Positions 46,377 through 56,146 of a DNA stretch of 64,000 nt are shown here, in pieces. Every line of letters begins with the position of its first letter. Positions within the stretch are counted from its first letter, which is position 1. The stretch comes from CAZTUH01 sp964616175 (lineage in GTDB: Bacteria; Pseudomonadota; Gammaproteobacteria; Burkholderiales; Burkholderiaceae_B): assembly GCA_964616175.1 (NCBI GenBank), contig CAZTUH010000004.1:1-64000 (forward strand). The letters are read 5' to 3'. Under the pieces are notes generated by a model, which worked only from the letters and a program-made list of their open reading frames with translations, ran no database searches and was not told the origin of the DNA. Made by a program: the position numbers and the translations under genes.

Positions 46377-47800
46377 ACTTAGTCACTATTCTTTACCTAG
46401 TTGCTTCGATCTGTTTTATCCAGGCTCTCAAAGGCTTATCTCATCCTAAAACATCTAGATTGGGAAACATTTTTGGAATGATGGGGATGGGTATTGCAAT
46501 ATTTACAACAATATTTCTGATTTTAAATTTGAAAAATCCTGAGACACATTCTGTAACCTTAATCTGGATCCTTTCTGGAATCTTGATTGGAGCTTCTATT
46601 GGTATTTTTCTGACAAAAAAAGTAGAAATGACAAAAATTCCTGAATTGGTAGCTCTTATGCATAGTATGACCGGATTAGCAGCAGTAGCTATTGCAATAG
46701 CGATTATTGCTGAACCATATGCATTTTCTATTTCTTTATCTAAAGTGATTCCAATCTGGAATAGACTGGAGCTTTTTTTGGGAACATTTATCGGAGCAGT
46801 TACATTTTCTGGATCTATAGTTGCTTTTGGAAAGCTGTCAGGATTTTCGAAAATCCGAATCTTCAGTGCTTCTCCAATAAATTTCAAATGGCAGCATTTA
46901 CTTAACTTGTTCCTATTCTTCGCAATTATTTTTTATGGCACCAACTTTGTACTCAATCAATCTTTGATCCCTTTTGTAATTATGATGTTAGTTTCTTTCT
47001 TATTAGGAATTTTGATCATTATTCCTATCGGGGGAGCTGACATGCCAGTATTGATTTCAATGTTGAATAGTTATTCAGGCTGGGCTGCAGCTGGGATAGG
47101 TTTTTCTCTCAATAATCCAATGTTGATAATTGCTGGTTCATTAGTCGGATCTTCTGGAGCGATCCTCTCTTATATCATGTGTAGGGCAATGAATCGTTCA
47201 TTTTTTAATGTGGTTCTTGGAGGATTTGGTTCGAAAAAAATAGATTCAAATGGAAGATCTGGAACTTCAGAAAAACGCCAGACAAAATCTGGAAGTCCTG
47301 AGGATGCAGCATTTCTCATGAGTAATGCTGAGAATATAATAATTATTCCTGGATATGGTTTAGCTGTTGCCCGGGCTCAACATGTTCTAAAAGAATTATC
47401 TGATAAGCTCTCCAAGAAGGGAATCAATGTAAAATATGCAATACATACTGTAGCTGGGCGAATGCCTGGGCATATGAATGTTCTACTTGCAGAAGCTGAG
47501 GTTTCTTATGAAGATGTCTTTGAAATGGATGAAATAAATCCTGAGTTTCAGGAAACAGATGTAGCTCTTGTACTAGGCGCTAATGATGTAGTTAACCCTG
47601 CAGCTAAATCAGATCCATCTTCTCCAATATCAGGCATGCCTATTCTTGAAGCTTACAAGGCAAAAACTGTAATAGTCAATAAGAGATCGATGGCTACTGG
47701 GTATTCTGCATTAGATAATGAACTTTTTTATATGGACCAAACCATGATGGTTTTTGGAGATGCAAAAAAAATCATTGAAGAGATAATCAGAGTTCTCTAA
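46373..47800 (+). CDS. pntB: NAD(P) transhydrogenase beta subunit
   Basis: 475 residues: eight or nine transmembrane helices of domain II, including MTGLAAVAIAIAIIAEPYAF and GGADMPVLISMLNSYSGWAAAGIGF, then the soluble NADP-binding domain III (IIIPGYGLAVARAQH, HTVAGRMPGHMNVLLAEA, LVLGANDVVNPAAKSDPSSPI, VNKRSMATGYSALDNELF). Ends four bases before the stop of the convergent aroG. Together the pnt genes link NADPH supply to the proton-motive force. Confidence 0.96.
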   Translation: MNLVTILYLVASICFIQALKGLSHPKTSRLGNIFGMMGMGIAIFTTIFLILNLKNPETHSVTLIWILSGILIGASIGIFLTKKVEMTKIPELVALMHSMTGLAAVAIAIAIIAEPYAFSISLSKVIPIWNRLELFLGTFIGAVTFSGSIVAFGKLSGFSKIRIFSASPINFKWQHLLNLFLFFAIIFYGTNFVLNQSLIPFVIMMLVSFLLGILIIIPIGGADMPVLISMLNSYSGWAAAGIGFSLNNPMLIIAGSLVGSSGAILSYIMCRAMNRSFFNVVLGGFGSKKIDSNGRSGTSEKRQTKSGSPEDAAFLMSNAENIIIIPGYGLAVARAQHVLKELSDKLSKKGINVKYAIHTVAGRMPGHMNVLLAEAEVSYEDVFEMDEINPEFQETDVALVLGANDVVNPAAKSDPSSPISGMPILEAYKAKTVIVNKRSMATGYSALDNELFYMDQTMMVFGDAKKIIEEIIRVL

Positions 47801-47804
47801 AATA

Positions 47805-48902
47805 CTAACTATTTTCAATATTTTTATTAGCAAAATCTGGCTGTTTTTGATTTGAACGTCTTGTTTTTACAGCTTCGGCTAGATTTTGCAACAAAGGTAG
47901 GGTGTCGTCCCATCCTATGCATGCATCCGTGATACTTTTGCCATAAACCAGCGATTTTCCCGGTATTAGATCTTGTCGTCCAGAACGGAGATGGCTTTCT
48001 ATCATGATTCCGACAATGCGAGTTTCACCTTGAGAAATCTGCTCAGCAATGTTGCTTACTACTTCAAGTTGGTTACGAGGATCTTTTTTGCTATTTGCAT
48101 GACTTGCATCAATCATAAGATAAGGTTCTAATCCAGAATCTTGAATATTTTTGCTTGCTATATTTATGCTTGTCGAATCATAATTTGGTGTTTTCCCCCC
48201 TCGCAAAATAACATGACAATCTTCATTACCCTCAGTTGAGAATATCGCAGAATGCCCCCCTTTTGTTACAGATAGAAAATGATGAGTTCTAGATGCTGCT
48301 TTAATAGCATCAACAGCAATTTTTATGTTTCCATCTGTTCCATTTTTGAAACCGACTGGCGATGACAAGCCAGAAGCTAATTCTCTATGAACTTGACTTT
48401 CAGTAGTACGAGCTCCAATTGCTCCCCAAGAGACAAGATCTGCAATGTATTGTGGTGTAATCATATCAAGGAATTCACAACCTGCAGGTAAGCCAATTTC
48501 ATTAACATCAAGTAACAATTGCCTTGCAAGTCGAATTCCCTTATTAATATGGAAACTACCATCAAGATCAGGGTCATTTATTAAACCTTTCCAACCAATT
48601 GTAGTTCTTGGTTTCTCAAAATAAACTCGCATGACTATTTCAAGTTTGTCTATTAAATCGAATCTAATATCTTTTAAACGATTTGCATATTCTAATCCTG
48701 CATGTATATCATGAATAGAACAGGGACCAATGATAACTATCAATCGGTCATCAAGACCATGTAATATTTTATGTATGGAATACCTAGTAGAATAAACCGT
48801 ATTAAGGATTTTCGAAGAATATGGAAGTTCACGCATAATATGCACGGGAGGATTTAATTCTTTAATTTCGCGTATGCGAAGATCATCAGTATTATGCAGC
48901 AC
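47805..48902 (-). CDS. aroG: DAHP synthase, class I (AroF/G/H type)
   Basis: Condenses phosphoenolpyruvate and erythrose 4-phosphate, the first step to aromatic amino acids. 365 residues. LIVIIGPCSIHD near residue 60, then VMRVYFEKPRTTIGWKGLINDPDLDGS, GARTTESQVHRELASGLSSPVGFKNGTDG, MIDASHANSKKDP. It begins at GTG 48902 with GGAG eight bases upstream. Which aromatic amino acid inhibits it cannot be read from sequence alone. The nit-tldD-aroG order occurs in other betaproteobacteria. Confidence 0.94.
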   Translation of the reverse strand: MLHNTDDLRIREIKELNPPVHIMRELPYSSKILNTVYSTRYSIHKILHGLDDRLIVIIGPCSIHDIHAGLEYANRLKDIRFDLIDKLEIVMRVYFEKPRTTIGWKGLINDPDLDGSFHINKGIRLARQLLLDVNEIGLPAGCEFLDMITPQYIADLVSWGAIGARTTESQVHRELASGLSSPVGFKNGTDGNIKIAVDAIKAASRTHHFLSVTKGGHSAIFSTEGNEDCHVILRGGKTPNYDSTSINIASKNIQDSGLEPYLMIDASHANSKKDPRNQLEVVSNIAEQISQGETRIVGIMIESHLRSGRQDLIPGKSLVYGKSITDACIGWDDTLPLLQNLAEAVKTRRSNQKQPDFANKNIENS

Positions 48903-49073
48903 GTTGATAACTCCAGAATTTTAGTAATTTAAGAAACATATCCCAAGCCAAGGTAGTTTTCCAAGATTATTTTTTCTTTAAATCTTAAACGAGAAATAAG
49001 ATCTCCCTATCATTCTAACTCATCAATCAAAAAGAAATCATTACAAATGTTAAAAACCATTTTGGAAGAAAGA

Positions 49074-50546
49074 TTAATATATTCCAGTACCTCCAACAGT
49101 TAATCCTTCAATGAGAATCGTAGGAATCCCAACACCAACCGGTACATTTTGACCATCTTTACCACAAGTTCCAACACCAGAATCAAGTTTTAGATCATTT
49201 CCTATTAAAGAAATCCTTTTCATAGCATCTGGACCATTGCCAATTATTGTAGCGCCTTTTACAGGATACAAAATCTTACCATTTTCTATAAGATAAGCTT
49301 CTGAAGCAGAAAAAACAAATTTTCCACTAGTAATATCTACTTGACCTCCACTAAAATTTACTGCATAAATTCCTTTTTTTACGGAAGATATAATCTCCTC
49401 AGGATGAGTATTTCCGCTCAACATGTATGTATTTGTCATTCGTGGCATTGGCAGATGAGAAAAAGATTCGCGACGAGCATTTCCTGTTATAGGTTTTTTC
49501 ATTAAGAATGAATTTAACGTATCCTGCATATAACCTTGAAGAATTCCATTCTCTATTAAAACATTAGATTTAGTTAAGTTCCCTTCATCGTCCACATTTA
49601 GAGAGCCTCTCCTCTGAGAAAGTGATCCATTGTCAATAATAGTTACCCCATCAGCAGCAACTTTTTTTCCTACTGCACCTGAAAATATGCTCGATCCTTT
49701 TCGATTAAAATCCCCTTCTAAACCATGACCAACAGCTTCATGTAATAAAACTCCAGGCCAACCTGGTCCAAGAACAACCGGCATTTCCCCTGCTGGGGCT
49801 GAACGAGCATCGAGGTTGTTAGTTGCTTCCCGTACCGCATGTTGTACATATTCTGTTAATACTTTCTCGGAAAAATAGTTTAATCCAAAACGTCCCCCTC
49901 CTCCTGCATGTCCAACTTCTCTTTGATTTTTGTGTTCTACTATAACAGTTAATGAGAGTCTCACTAATGGTCTAATATCAGAAACTAACCTACCATCATT
50001 TCCTGCTATAAGAACTACATCATAGTCAGCACTGAGATTAGCCATAGTTTGGATAACCCTAGAGTCATAAGAACGAGCCATATGCTCAATTTTTTCTAAC
50101 AAACCTACCTTGGAAGTAGCATCTAGTGTGTGCAGTGGATTTAATGGTTCATAAAGATTATTTGTAGAATTAGTCCGCATGGAAGAAGATTGTGTTTTTA
50201 TTTTTCTTGAAGATCCACTCTGAGCAATGCATCGAACAATCTCTGAACAAGAATTCAGTGCATTAGTAGAGAGTGAATCAGAATAGGAAAAAGCTGTTTT
50301 CTCGTTTTTGAATGCACGAACCCCAACTCCTTGATTTAAAGAAAAATTTCCTGTTTTCACAATTCCTTCTTCCAAACTCCAACTTTCACTGCAAGTATGC
50401 TGAAAATACAAATCAGCATAATCAACCTTGCAGGTCATTATTTTATTCAATGCATGGGAGATATCAGTTTCTGATATCTCCCATGGATCTAATAGGAGAG
50501 ATTTAGAAAAATCTAATGATTTCAAGTAATTTTTATCAGTTTTCAT
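49074..50546 (-). CDS. tldD: Metalloprotease TldD
   Basis: Zinc protease that works with TldE (PmbA) in peptide processing and degradation. 490 residues with the motif HEAVGH in GVLLHEAVGHGLEGDFNRKGSS and the third ligand region GLTVGGTG near the end. The start MKTDKNYLKSLDFSKSLLL is unremarkable. The partner gene tldE (pmbA) is not in the window. It follows the nitrilase-family gene by five bases and is probably cotranscribed. Confidence 0.94.
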   Translation of the reverse strand: MKTDKNYLKSLDFSKSLLLDPWEISETDISHALNKIMTCKVDYADLYFQHTCSESWSLEEGIVKTGNFSLNQGVGVRAFKNEKTAFSYSDSLSTNALNSCSEIVRCIAQSGSSRKIKTQSSSMRTNSTNNLYEPLNPLHTLDATSKVGLLEKIEHMARSYDSRVIQTMANLSADYDVVLIAGNDGRLVSDIRPLVRLSLTVIVEHKNQREVGHAGGGGRFGLNYFSEKVLTEYVQHAVREATNNLDARSAPAGEMPVVLGPGWPGVLLHEAVGHGLEGDFNRKGSSIFSGAVGKKVAADGVTIIDNGSLSQRRGSLNVDDEGNLTKSNVLIENGILQGYMQDTLNSFLMKKPITGNARRESFSHLPMPRMTNTYMLSGNTHPEEIISSVKKGIYAVNFSGGQVDITSGKFVFSASEAYLIENGKILYPVKGATIIGNGPDAMKRISLIGNDLKLDSGVGTCGKDGQNVPVGVGIPTILIEGLTVGGTGIY

Positions 50547-50551
50547 ATTTC

Positions 50552-51376
50552 TTATAAATTAAAAATTCGATGATTTAATGCTGGCAATTTAGTACGAATT
50601 TCCGTAATTTTTTCAAGTTCTATATTTCCAGTAACAAATCCAGGTCCTTCGGAAATACAACCAAGTATTTTTCCCCATGGATCAACAAACATTGTATGGC
50701 CCCATGTTCTTCGACCATTTGGATGTAATCCTCCTTGAGCAGAAGCTAGAACATAGCATTGATTCTCTATCGCACGTGCTCGCAATAGATATTCCCAATG
50801 TGATTCTCCTGTTTCATATGTAAAAGCAGCAAGAACTAATATGAGTTGGACAGGTCCCATAGCTCGATACAATTCAGGAAAACGCAAATCATAACAAACA
50901 GACAATCCAATTTTACCTATTGGTCCATCAAATACCTTGATATTTTTTCCTGATTCCACAACAAAAGATTCATCATAATAATCAATACCTGAATGAAATT
51001 TAAATAGATGTACTTTGTCATATCGAGCTATTTTCTCCCCTCTTGGTGTATATACAAGAGTTGTATTAAAAATCTTTCGTGAATCCTGAATCATTAATGG
51101 TAATGTGCCTCCCACTATCCATATTTTATGCTTTTTAGCCTGTTCCGAAAGAAAGTTTTGTACTATACCGGAACCCTCTCTTTCTTTAATTGTCAGTTTG
51201 TCTGTATCCGAATATCCCATAAAACAAAAATATTCAGGCAAAGCTATTAGTTCTGCTCCTTCTAAGACTGTTTGCGCAATTAATTCTTTCGCCTGGTTAA
51301 GATTTTCCAAAAGATTTTGTGAACTGACCATCTGTAAAGCACCTACACGAAATGAAATCATATTGGTATTAAGCAT
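50552..51376 (-). CDS. Carbon-nitrogen hydrolase (nitrilase superfamily, Nit1/Nit2-like)
   Basis: 274 residues with the catalytic triad: Glu in LIALPEYFCFMG, Lys in YDKVHLFKFHSG, Cys in GLSVCYDLRFPELYRAMG. The closest well-characterised group is the amidase that repairs deaminated glutathione (NIT1-like), and its place before tldD is typical in betaproteobacteria. The exact substrate is inferred, not shown. In relatives yhdP precedes it; here that gene is absent. Start may be at ATG 51376 or 51361; neither has a ribosome binding site. Confidence 0.88.
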   Translation of the reverse strand: MLNTNMISFRVGALQMVSSQNLLENLNQAKELIAQTVLEGAELIALPEYFCFMGYSDTDKLTIKEREGSGIVQNFLSEQAKKHKIWIVGGTLPLMIQDSRKIFNTTLVYTPRGEKIARYDKVHLFKFHSGIDYYDESFVVESGKNIKVFDGPIGKIGLSVCYDLRFPELYRAMGPVQLILVLAAFTYETGESHWEYLLRARAIENQCYVLASAQGGLHPNGRRTWGHTMFVDPWGKILGCISEGPGFVTGNIELEKITEIRTKLPALNHRIFNL

Positions 51377-51746
51377 GGAAAAAACAATATTGAAAATTTA
51401 TTGATGCATAATTTTTTTAGTATACAACAGCTTAATATACTATATTTAATTCATATTCAAATTCCTTTGAATTTCAGAAACAAACATAACTAGGACTTCT
51501 GCAAAAATCTAAATAAGCATGGTATTTTTATCTCGTGAAAAAAATTATAAATTTATATTTTTTAGATCGTTTATCAGAAACACAGACAGAAGGATTTTTT
51601 AAGAAATTCAATAATAATTAAACAAATTTCCGATTTTTAAGGAATTTTTGTTAAAATTCTTGGTCCTCACTTTTTCTATGGGCATATTTTCTATACTTTT
51701 TCTGCTGATCAAGTAAATATCTATTATTGAAAATTGGAAAAATTCT
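51377..51746. other. 370-base intergenic region between the nitrilase gene and pepN
   Basis: A+T-rich region between divergent genes. No protein or RNA gene recognised; no convincing trace of yhdP, which often lies here in relatives. Must hold promoters for both directions. Confidence 0.5.
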
Positions 51747-54458
51747 ATGAATGGTTCTCCTTCTACAGTCTATCGAAAAAACTACAAAGTTTATCCATTT
51801 AAAATTAGATCTGTAAGTTTGACTTTTGATTTAGATGTTGAAACAACTTATGTGCGCAATATAATGCATATTTTTCGCAAATCAGAATTTCCAGAGGCAA
51901 GTGTTTTGATTTTGGAAGGAGAAGAGTTAAGTTTGATCTCATTAATTTTAAATGGAAAGCACTTAAATAAAACACAATACGCACTGTATCCGAATTCACT
52001 ACATATTACTAATTTTCCAGAAAAAGGCATATTAGAAATTTTTAGCTCTTGTAAACCAAGCACCAATTCAGCTTTAATGGGTTTATATATTTCAAAAGGA
52101 ACCTTTGTTACACAATGTGAGCCAGAAGGATTTCGTCGAATAACATGGTTTGCAGATCGACCAGATGTAAAATCTCTATTTAGTGTTAAGATTCGAGGAA
52201 AATTCAAAGAATTTCCAGTTATGTTATCAAACGGGCATTTGATCTCGAAAAGTTTATCCAATGAATTTCAAGAAGTTCATTGGATAGATCCATTTCCAAA
52301 GCCATGTTATCTATTTGCATTGGTTGCAGGAAATTTGGCCGTTAAGGAAAGATCAATGAAAACCAATTCAGGTAGAAATATATTGTTACAGGTATATAGT
52401 GATCATGGATTGGAGAATAAAACCGAATGGGCACTATACTGCTTACATAATGCAATTCAATGGGATGAATATCGTTATGGACTAGAATTAGATTTAGACA
52501 GATTTATGTTAGTGGCTGTTCATGACTTCAATATGGGAGCAATGGAAAATAAGGGATTAAATATATTCAATTCAGCATGTATTTTAGCTAATCAAGATAC
52601 AGCTACAGATTCTGATTATGAAAACATTGAATCTATAGTCAGTCATGAGTATTTCCATAATTGGACTGGTAATCGGGTATCCTGCCGTGATTGGTTTCAA
52701 CTGAGTTTGAAAGAAGGGTTAACTGTTTTTAGAGATCAGCAATTTAGTGCTGATATGTCTGTTCATGACTTAAATCTACCATCTACGCATATCTTAAGTG
52801 CAAAAGTAGTTAAACGAATTGATAATGTTTTAAATCTTCTTTCGGAACAATTTCCTGAAGACTCCAGTTCTATGGCACATCCTATTCAACCTAATAGTTA
52901 CTTAGAAGTTAGCAATTTTTATACTGCAACAATTTATGAAAAAGGTGCTGAAGTAGTAAGAATGCAACACACATTGCTTGGGGAAGACGGTTTCTGTGAA
53001 GGTTTAAGAAATTATCTTCAAAAGTATGATGGGCAATCTGCAACATGTGATAATTTTTTAGATTCGATGGAATCTATTTACATGAGGAAAAATCCAGGAA
53101 AAAATTTTTCTGTTTTTCGACGATGGTATCAGCAAGCTGGCACACCTGAATTAACAATTCAGATGGATTATAATCAAGAAAAGAGACAGTGCACACTAAG
53201 ATTGAGGCAAGATTGCCCATTGGTTGGTATTGAGAAAATAGTTTCAGACAATAAGAAGAAAAAACCATTTCATATACCTTTTGCAATAGGTTTATTAGAT
53301 AATGATGGCCGATCAATACCACTGATTCTTGGAAAGAATGCTCCATGTGATTCAATCATACTTGATTTTTCAGAAGTTCATCAAGAATGGGTGTTTGAAG
53401 AAGTTCCAGTATTTCCAATTCCATCTCTATTGAGAAATTTTTCTGCCCCTGTATCTATCAATTACCCCTATACAAATCAAGAATTAACAATATTAGCTTT
53501 GAATGATAAAGACTTATTTTCTCGATGGGCCGCTGCCCAAGCACTGGCAATCAAGGAAATATTAAACTTTTTAGAAAACAAAAATTTCAAGTCCGATAAT
53601 AAACTTACCTATACTTGGAAAAGAAATCTGGAAGATGAAATGCTCGATTTTTCTTACCGTGCTAGGATTTTGAGATTACCAAATGAAAAAGTACTGTCTA
53701 AACAGATAAAACCAAGATTTTTAGATCCTCTTGCTCTTTCAAATGCAGTTGAAATTTTTCGTCAAAGAATAGGAGATGATTTATCGGATTCTCTTGAATT
53801 ACTTTATAATGAATGCTGCTGCTATGCACAGAAAAATATTTATAATCCTTACCTAGCAGGAAAACGAGCCTTAAAAAATCTGGTTCTTGAATATCTAGCA
53901 GCTGGTGAAACATCAATAGGGAAAATACTAGCTAGGAAACAATATGAAGAATCTCATAATATGACAGATCAGATTCATTCACTTTCAATACTGATAAATT
54001 ATTGTAATGAGGATATATCTGCTCATGCACTGGAAAAATTTTTCAATAAATGGAAACAGGATGACCTCGTGATTGATAAATGGTTTTCCTTACAAGCTAA
54101 AGCTCATGGTACTAATGCATCAAAAATTCAAAAACTTATGAAACATCCAATGTTTGACTTGCATAACCCAAACAGAGTACGTGCACTTGTTTTCCAATTT
54201 TGTATGAATAATCCTAGGGGTTTTCATAAGGAAGATGGCTCAGGATATGATTATTGGACAGAACAAGTTCTATCTCTAGATTTAATTAATCCAGAGCTAT
54301 CAGCAAGATTAGCTAGAGCATTTGATAATTGGTTTCAATTTACTGAAAAAGTATGTATCCCGATGAAAAAATCTTTAGAAAACATCATGGAAAATAAATT
54401 CAAATTATCCAAGAATGTCATAGAAATTATATCTAAATCTTTAAAATATACAAATTAA
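51747..54458 (+). CDS. pepN: Aminopeptidase N
   Basis: Major broad-specificity zinc aminopeptidase of the M1 family. 903 residues. Exopeptidase motif GAMENKGLN and zinc motif HEYFHNWTGNRV, followed at the expected distance by the glutamate in LSLKEGLTVFRDQQFS. The C-terminal alpha-helical part (DUF3458-type) runs to the end. It is followed by fbp after 11 bases, likely one operon. Confidence 0.96.
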   Translation: MNGSPSTVYRKNYKVYPFKIRSVSLTFDLDVETTYVRNIMHIFRKSEFPEASVLILEGEELSLISLILNGKHLNKTQYALYPNSLHITNFPEKGILEIFSSCKPSTNSALMGLYISKGTFVTQCEPEGFRRITWFADRPDVKSLFSVKIRGKFKEFPVMLSNGHLISKSLSNEFQEVHWIDPFPKPCYLFALVAGNLAVKERSMKTNSGRNILLQVYSDHGLENKTEWALYCLHNAIQWDEYRYGLELDLDRFMLVAVHDFNMGAMENKGLNIFNSACILANQDTATDSDYENIESIVSHEYFHNWTGNRVSCRDWFQLSLKEGLTVFRDQQFSADMSVHDLNLPSTHILSAKVVKRIDNVLNLLSEQFPEDSSSMAHPIQPNSYLEVSNFYTATIYEKGAEVVRMQHTLLGEDGFCEGLRNYLQKYDGQSATCDNFLDSMESIYMRKNPGKNFSVFRRWYQQAGTPELTIQMDYNQEKRQCTLRLRQDCPLVGIEKIVSDNKKKKPFHIPFAIGLLDNDGRSIPLILGKNAPCDSIILDFSEVHQEWVFEEVPVFPIPSLLRNFSAPVSINYPYTNQELTILALNDKDLFSRWAAAQALAIKEILNFLENKNFKSDNKLTYTWKRNLEDEMLDFSYRARILRLPNEKVLSKQIKPRFLDPLALSNAVEIFRQRIGDDLSDSLELLYNECCCYAQKNIYNPYLAGKRALKNLVLEYLAAGETSIGKILARKQYEESHNMTDQIHSLSILINYCNEDISAHALEKFFNKWKQDDLVIDKWFSLQAKAHGTNASKIQKLMKHPMFDLHNPNRVRALVFQFCMNNPRGFHKEDGSGYDYWTEQVLSLDLINPELSARLARAFDNWFQFTEKVCIPMKKSLENIMENKFKLSKNVIEIISKSLKYTN

Positions 54459-54469
54459 AGAAAAAACCT

Positions 54470-55486
54470 ATGAAAGAGCAGATTACCATAGCTCAGTTCC
54501 TAAGAAAATCTTATAAAGATTCATTAATCAATCGTGGGTTAGCAACCCTAATACAATCAGTTGCTAATTCTATTAAGAATATTAGTATTTTAGTAGGCCA
54601 GGGGAACTTGATAAATATATTAGGAGAAAACAAAACTAAAAATATCCACGGGGAAATGCAAAAAAAACTGGATCTCATTACAAATGAAATATTTTTAAAA
54701 GGAAGCAAGAGCAGCTGCTTAGCTGCTCTTGCTTCTGAGGAAATGAAAAATTTTTATTTAGTTTCTAATAATTATCAAAAAGATGATGAAAAATACTTGC
54801 TTCTTCTTGATCCATTAGATGGATCTTCTAATATAGGAGTAAATTCTTCAATTGGAACAATTTTTTCCATTTTATCAGTCCCATCGAAAATTTCGACTGA
54901 ATGTAAAATCACAGAGGAAGACTTTTTACAACCTGGTTATAAACAAGTAGCTTCTGGCTATTCAATTTATGGACCCCAAAGTCAATTGATTTTTACATTT
55001 GGAAATGGATTATTAGTTTTTACTTTAAATAGAAAAAATAATTTCTGGATTATGACAGATAGGAATATATCAATTCCTCAGAATACCTCTGAGTTTTCTA
55101 TTAATATCTCAAACATGAGACATTGGGATGATGCTACTTCACATTATATAAAGCATTGTCTAAAGGGTAAAGATGGCCCTTTTGGAAAAGATTATAATAT
55201 GCGTTGGGTAGGATCTATGGTTGCTGATGTTCATCGAATTCTTATCCGGGGAGGAATATTTTTGTATCCTAGGGATAATAAACTTGCTAACAATAATGGT
55301 AAGTTGAGACTGATGTATGAAGCAAATCCAATGAGTTTCTTAATAGAACATGCTGGTGGAAAAGCAATTGATGGAAACAAACGAATTTTAAGTATTCAAC
55401 CAAAAAATTTACATCAGCGAACTGGTGTAATTCTTGGATCGAAGAATGAAGTTGATAGATTTCTAGAGTCTTCTCAAATAACATAA
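54470..55486 (+). CDS. fbp: Fructose-1,6-bisphosphatase class 1
   Basis: Gluconeogenic enzyme releasing phosphate from fructose 1,6-bisphosphate. 338 residues. Metal-binding motif LLLLDPLDGSSNIGVNSSIGTIFSI, with the earlier glutamate in ALASEEM; later MRWVGSMVADVHRILIRGGIFLYP and AGGKAIDG. In betaproteobacteria pepN-fbp is a common pair. Its retention suggests hexose synthesis from smaller precursors. Confidence 0.95.
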   Translation: MKEQITIAQFLRKSYKDSLINRGLATLIQSVANSIKNISILVGQGNLINILGENKTKNIHGEMQKKLDLITNEIFLKGSKSSCLAALASEEMKNFYLVSNNYQKDDEKYLLLLDPLDGSSNIGVNSSIGTIFSILSVPSKISTECKITEEDFLQPGYKQVASGYSIYGPQSQLIFTFGNGLLVFTLNRKNNFWIMTDRNISIPQNTSEFSINISNMRHWDDATSHYIKHCLKGKDGPFGKDYNMRWVGSMVADVHRILIRGGIFLYPRDNKLANNNGKLRLMYEANPMSFLIEHAGGKAIDGNKRILSIQPKNLHQRTGVILGSKNEVDRFLESSQIT

Positions 55487-55632
55487 AAATTTTTCTACTT
55501 TATTTAATTAGAATAAAAATGTTATTGGAATTTCTAATATATTCTGCTTATGCAAGAATTTTCCTTACTAGTAAATAAATGTTGTTGGATAAAATTATTT
55601 TAAAGAAAATTTAATTTTTTCAGGTTTTGAAT
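55487..55632. other. Short A+T-rich gap between fbp and the rnhB remnant
   Basis: No feature recognised. Contains T-rich stretches after the fbp stop, but no clear terminator stem. Confidence 0.4.
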
Positions 55633-56117
55633 TCAAAATATTTTCTTGATTGGGGGAAGTGTCTTTCTTTTTCTGAAACAAGGACCATTTTCATATAATA
55701 ATTTTATATGAAAGGCTGTTCCATATCCTTTATGTTGGTCAAAACCATAAATAGGATGCCCTTGATTTAAAAAAAAGGAGATGAGCATCTAGTTCTATTT
55801 TTTGAAAATAGAACTAACAATACTAAACTAGGTATACAACTTAGGTTTTTCAAAAATTTTTTCATTGCTAGCGCTGTTGCAACAAGGATGTTCATCGAAT
55901 CAATTTCTTTTGCACTGATACATGAAACATTCTATGTTATCTCATTATTCTTAATAATCTTTGAAAATTTTTCTTTTTAAGTATTTTGAATCATTCAGCA
56001 CAATTATTGGGTTATTGAGGTCAAGGATTACTGATGGTGCAAAAACTGGACCTGCTAATAATTCCCTACCTGATTTATCTAAACCAGCAATTAATCTTCC
56101 AAAGTTCTTTTATTAAC
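55633..56117 (-). pseudogene. rnhB: Decayed ribonuclease HII gene
   Basis: Lies directly after lpxB, the usual place of rnhB. Three RNase HII fragments read in order on the minus strand: [20 protein letters not shown] and [19 protein letters not shown] (N-terminal part), then EIDSMNILVATALAMKKF, then GFDQHKGYGTAFH and NGPCFRKRKT (C-terminal part). The fragments lie in different frames and stops interrupt them. The start codon is gone, the catalytic DE pair (GxDEAGRGP in relatives) reads DK, and the central DG-containing block is deleted. RNase HII removes ribonucleotides from DNA; RNase HI or another enzyme would have to cover this. Confidence 0.87.
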
Positions 56118-56146
56118 TGCTGCTGGTTCAGCTTTTACGATGTTTA

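Noticed and set aside
46441..46887. 148-codon minus-strand frame inside pntB
   Set aside because: Lies entirely inside a clear membrane-protein gene; antisense frames of hydrophobic genes are often open.
51541..51620. 27-codon plus-strand frame before pepN
   Set aside because: Low complexity (F, K, R), no ribosome binding site, no similarity.
51848..52261. 137-codon minus-strand frame inside pepN
   Set aside because: Antisense shadow of a conserved gene.
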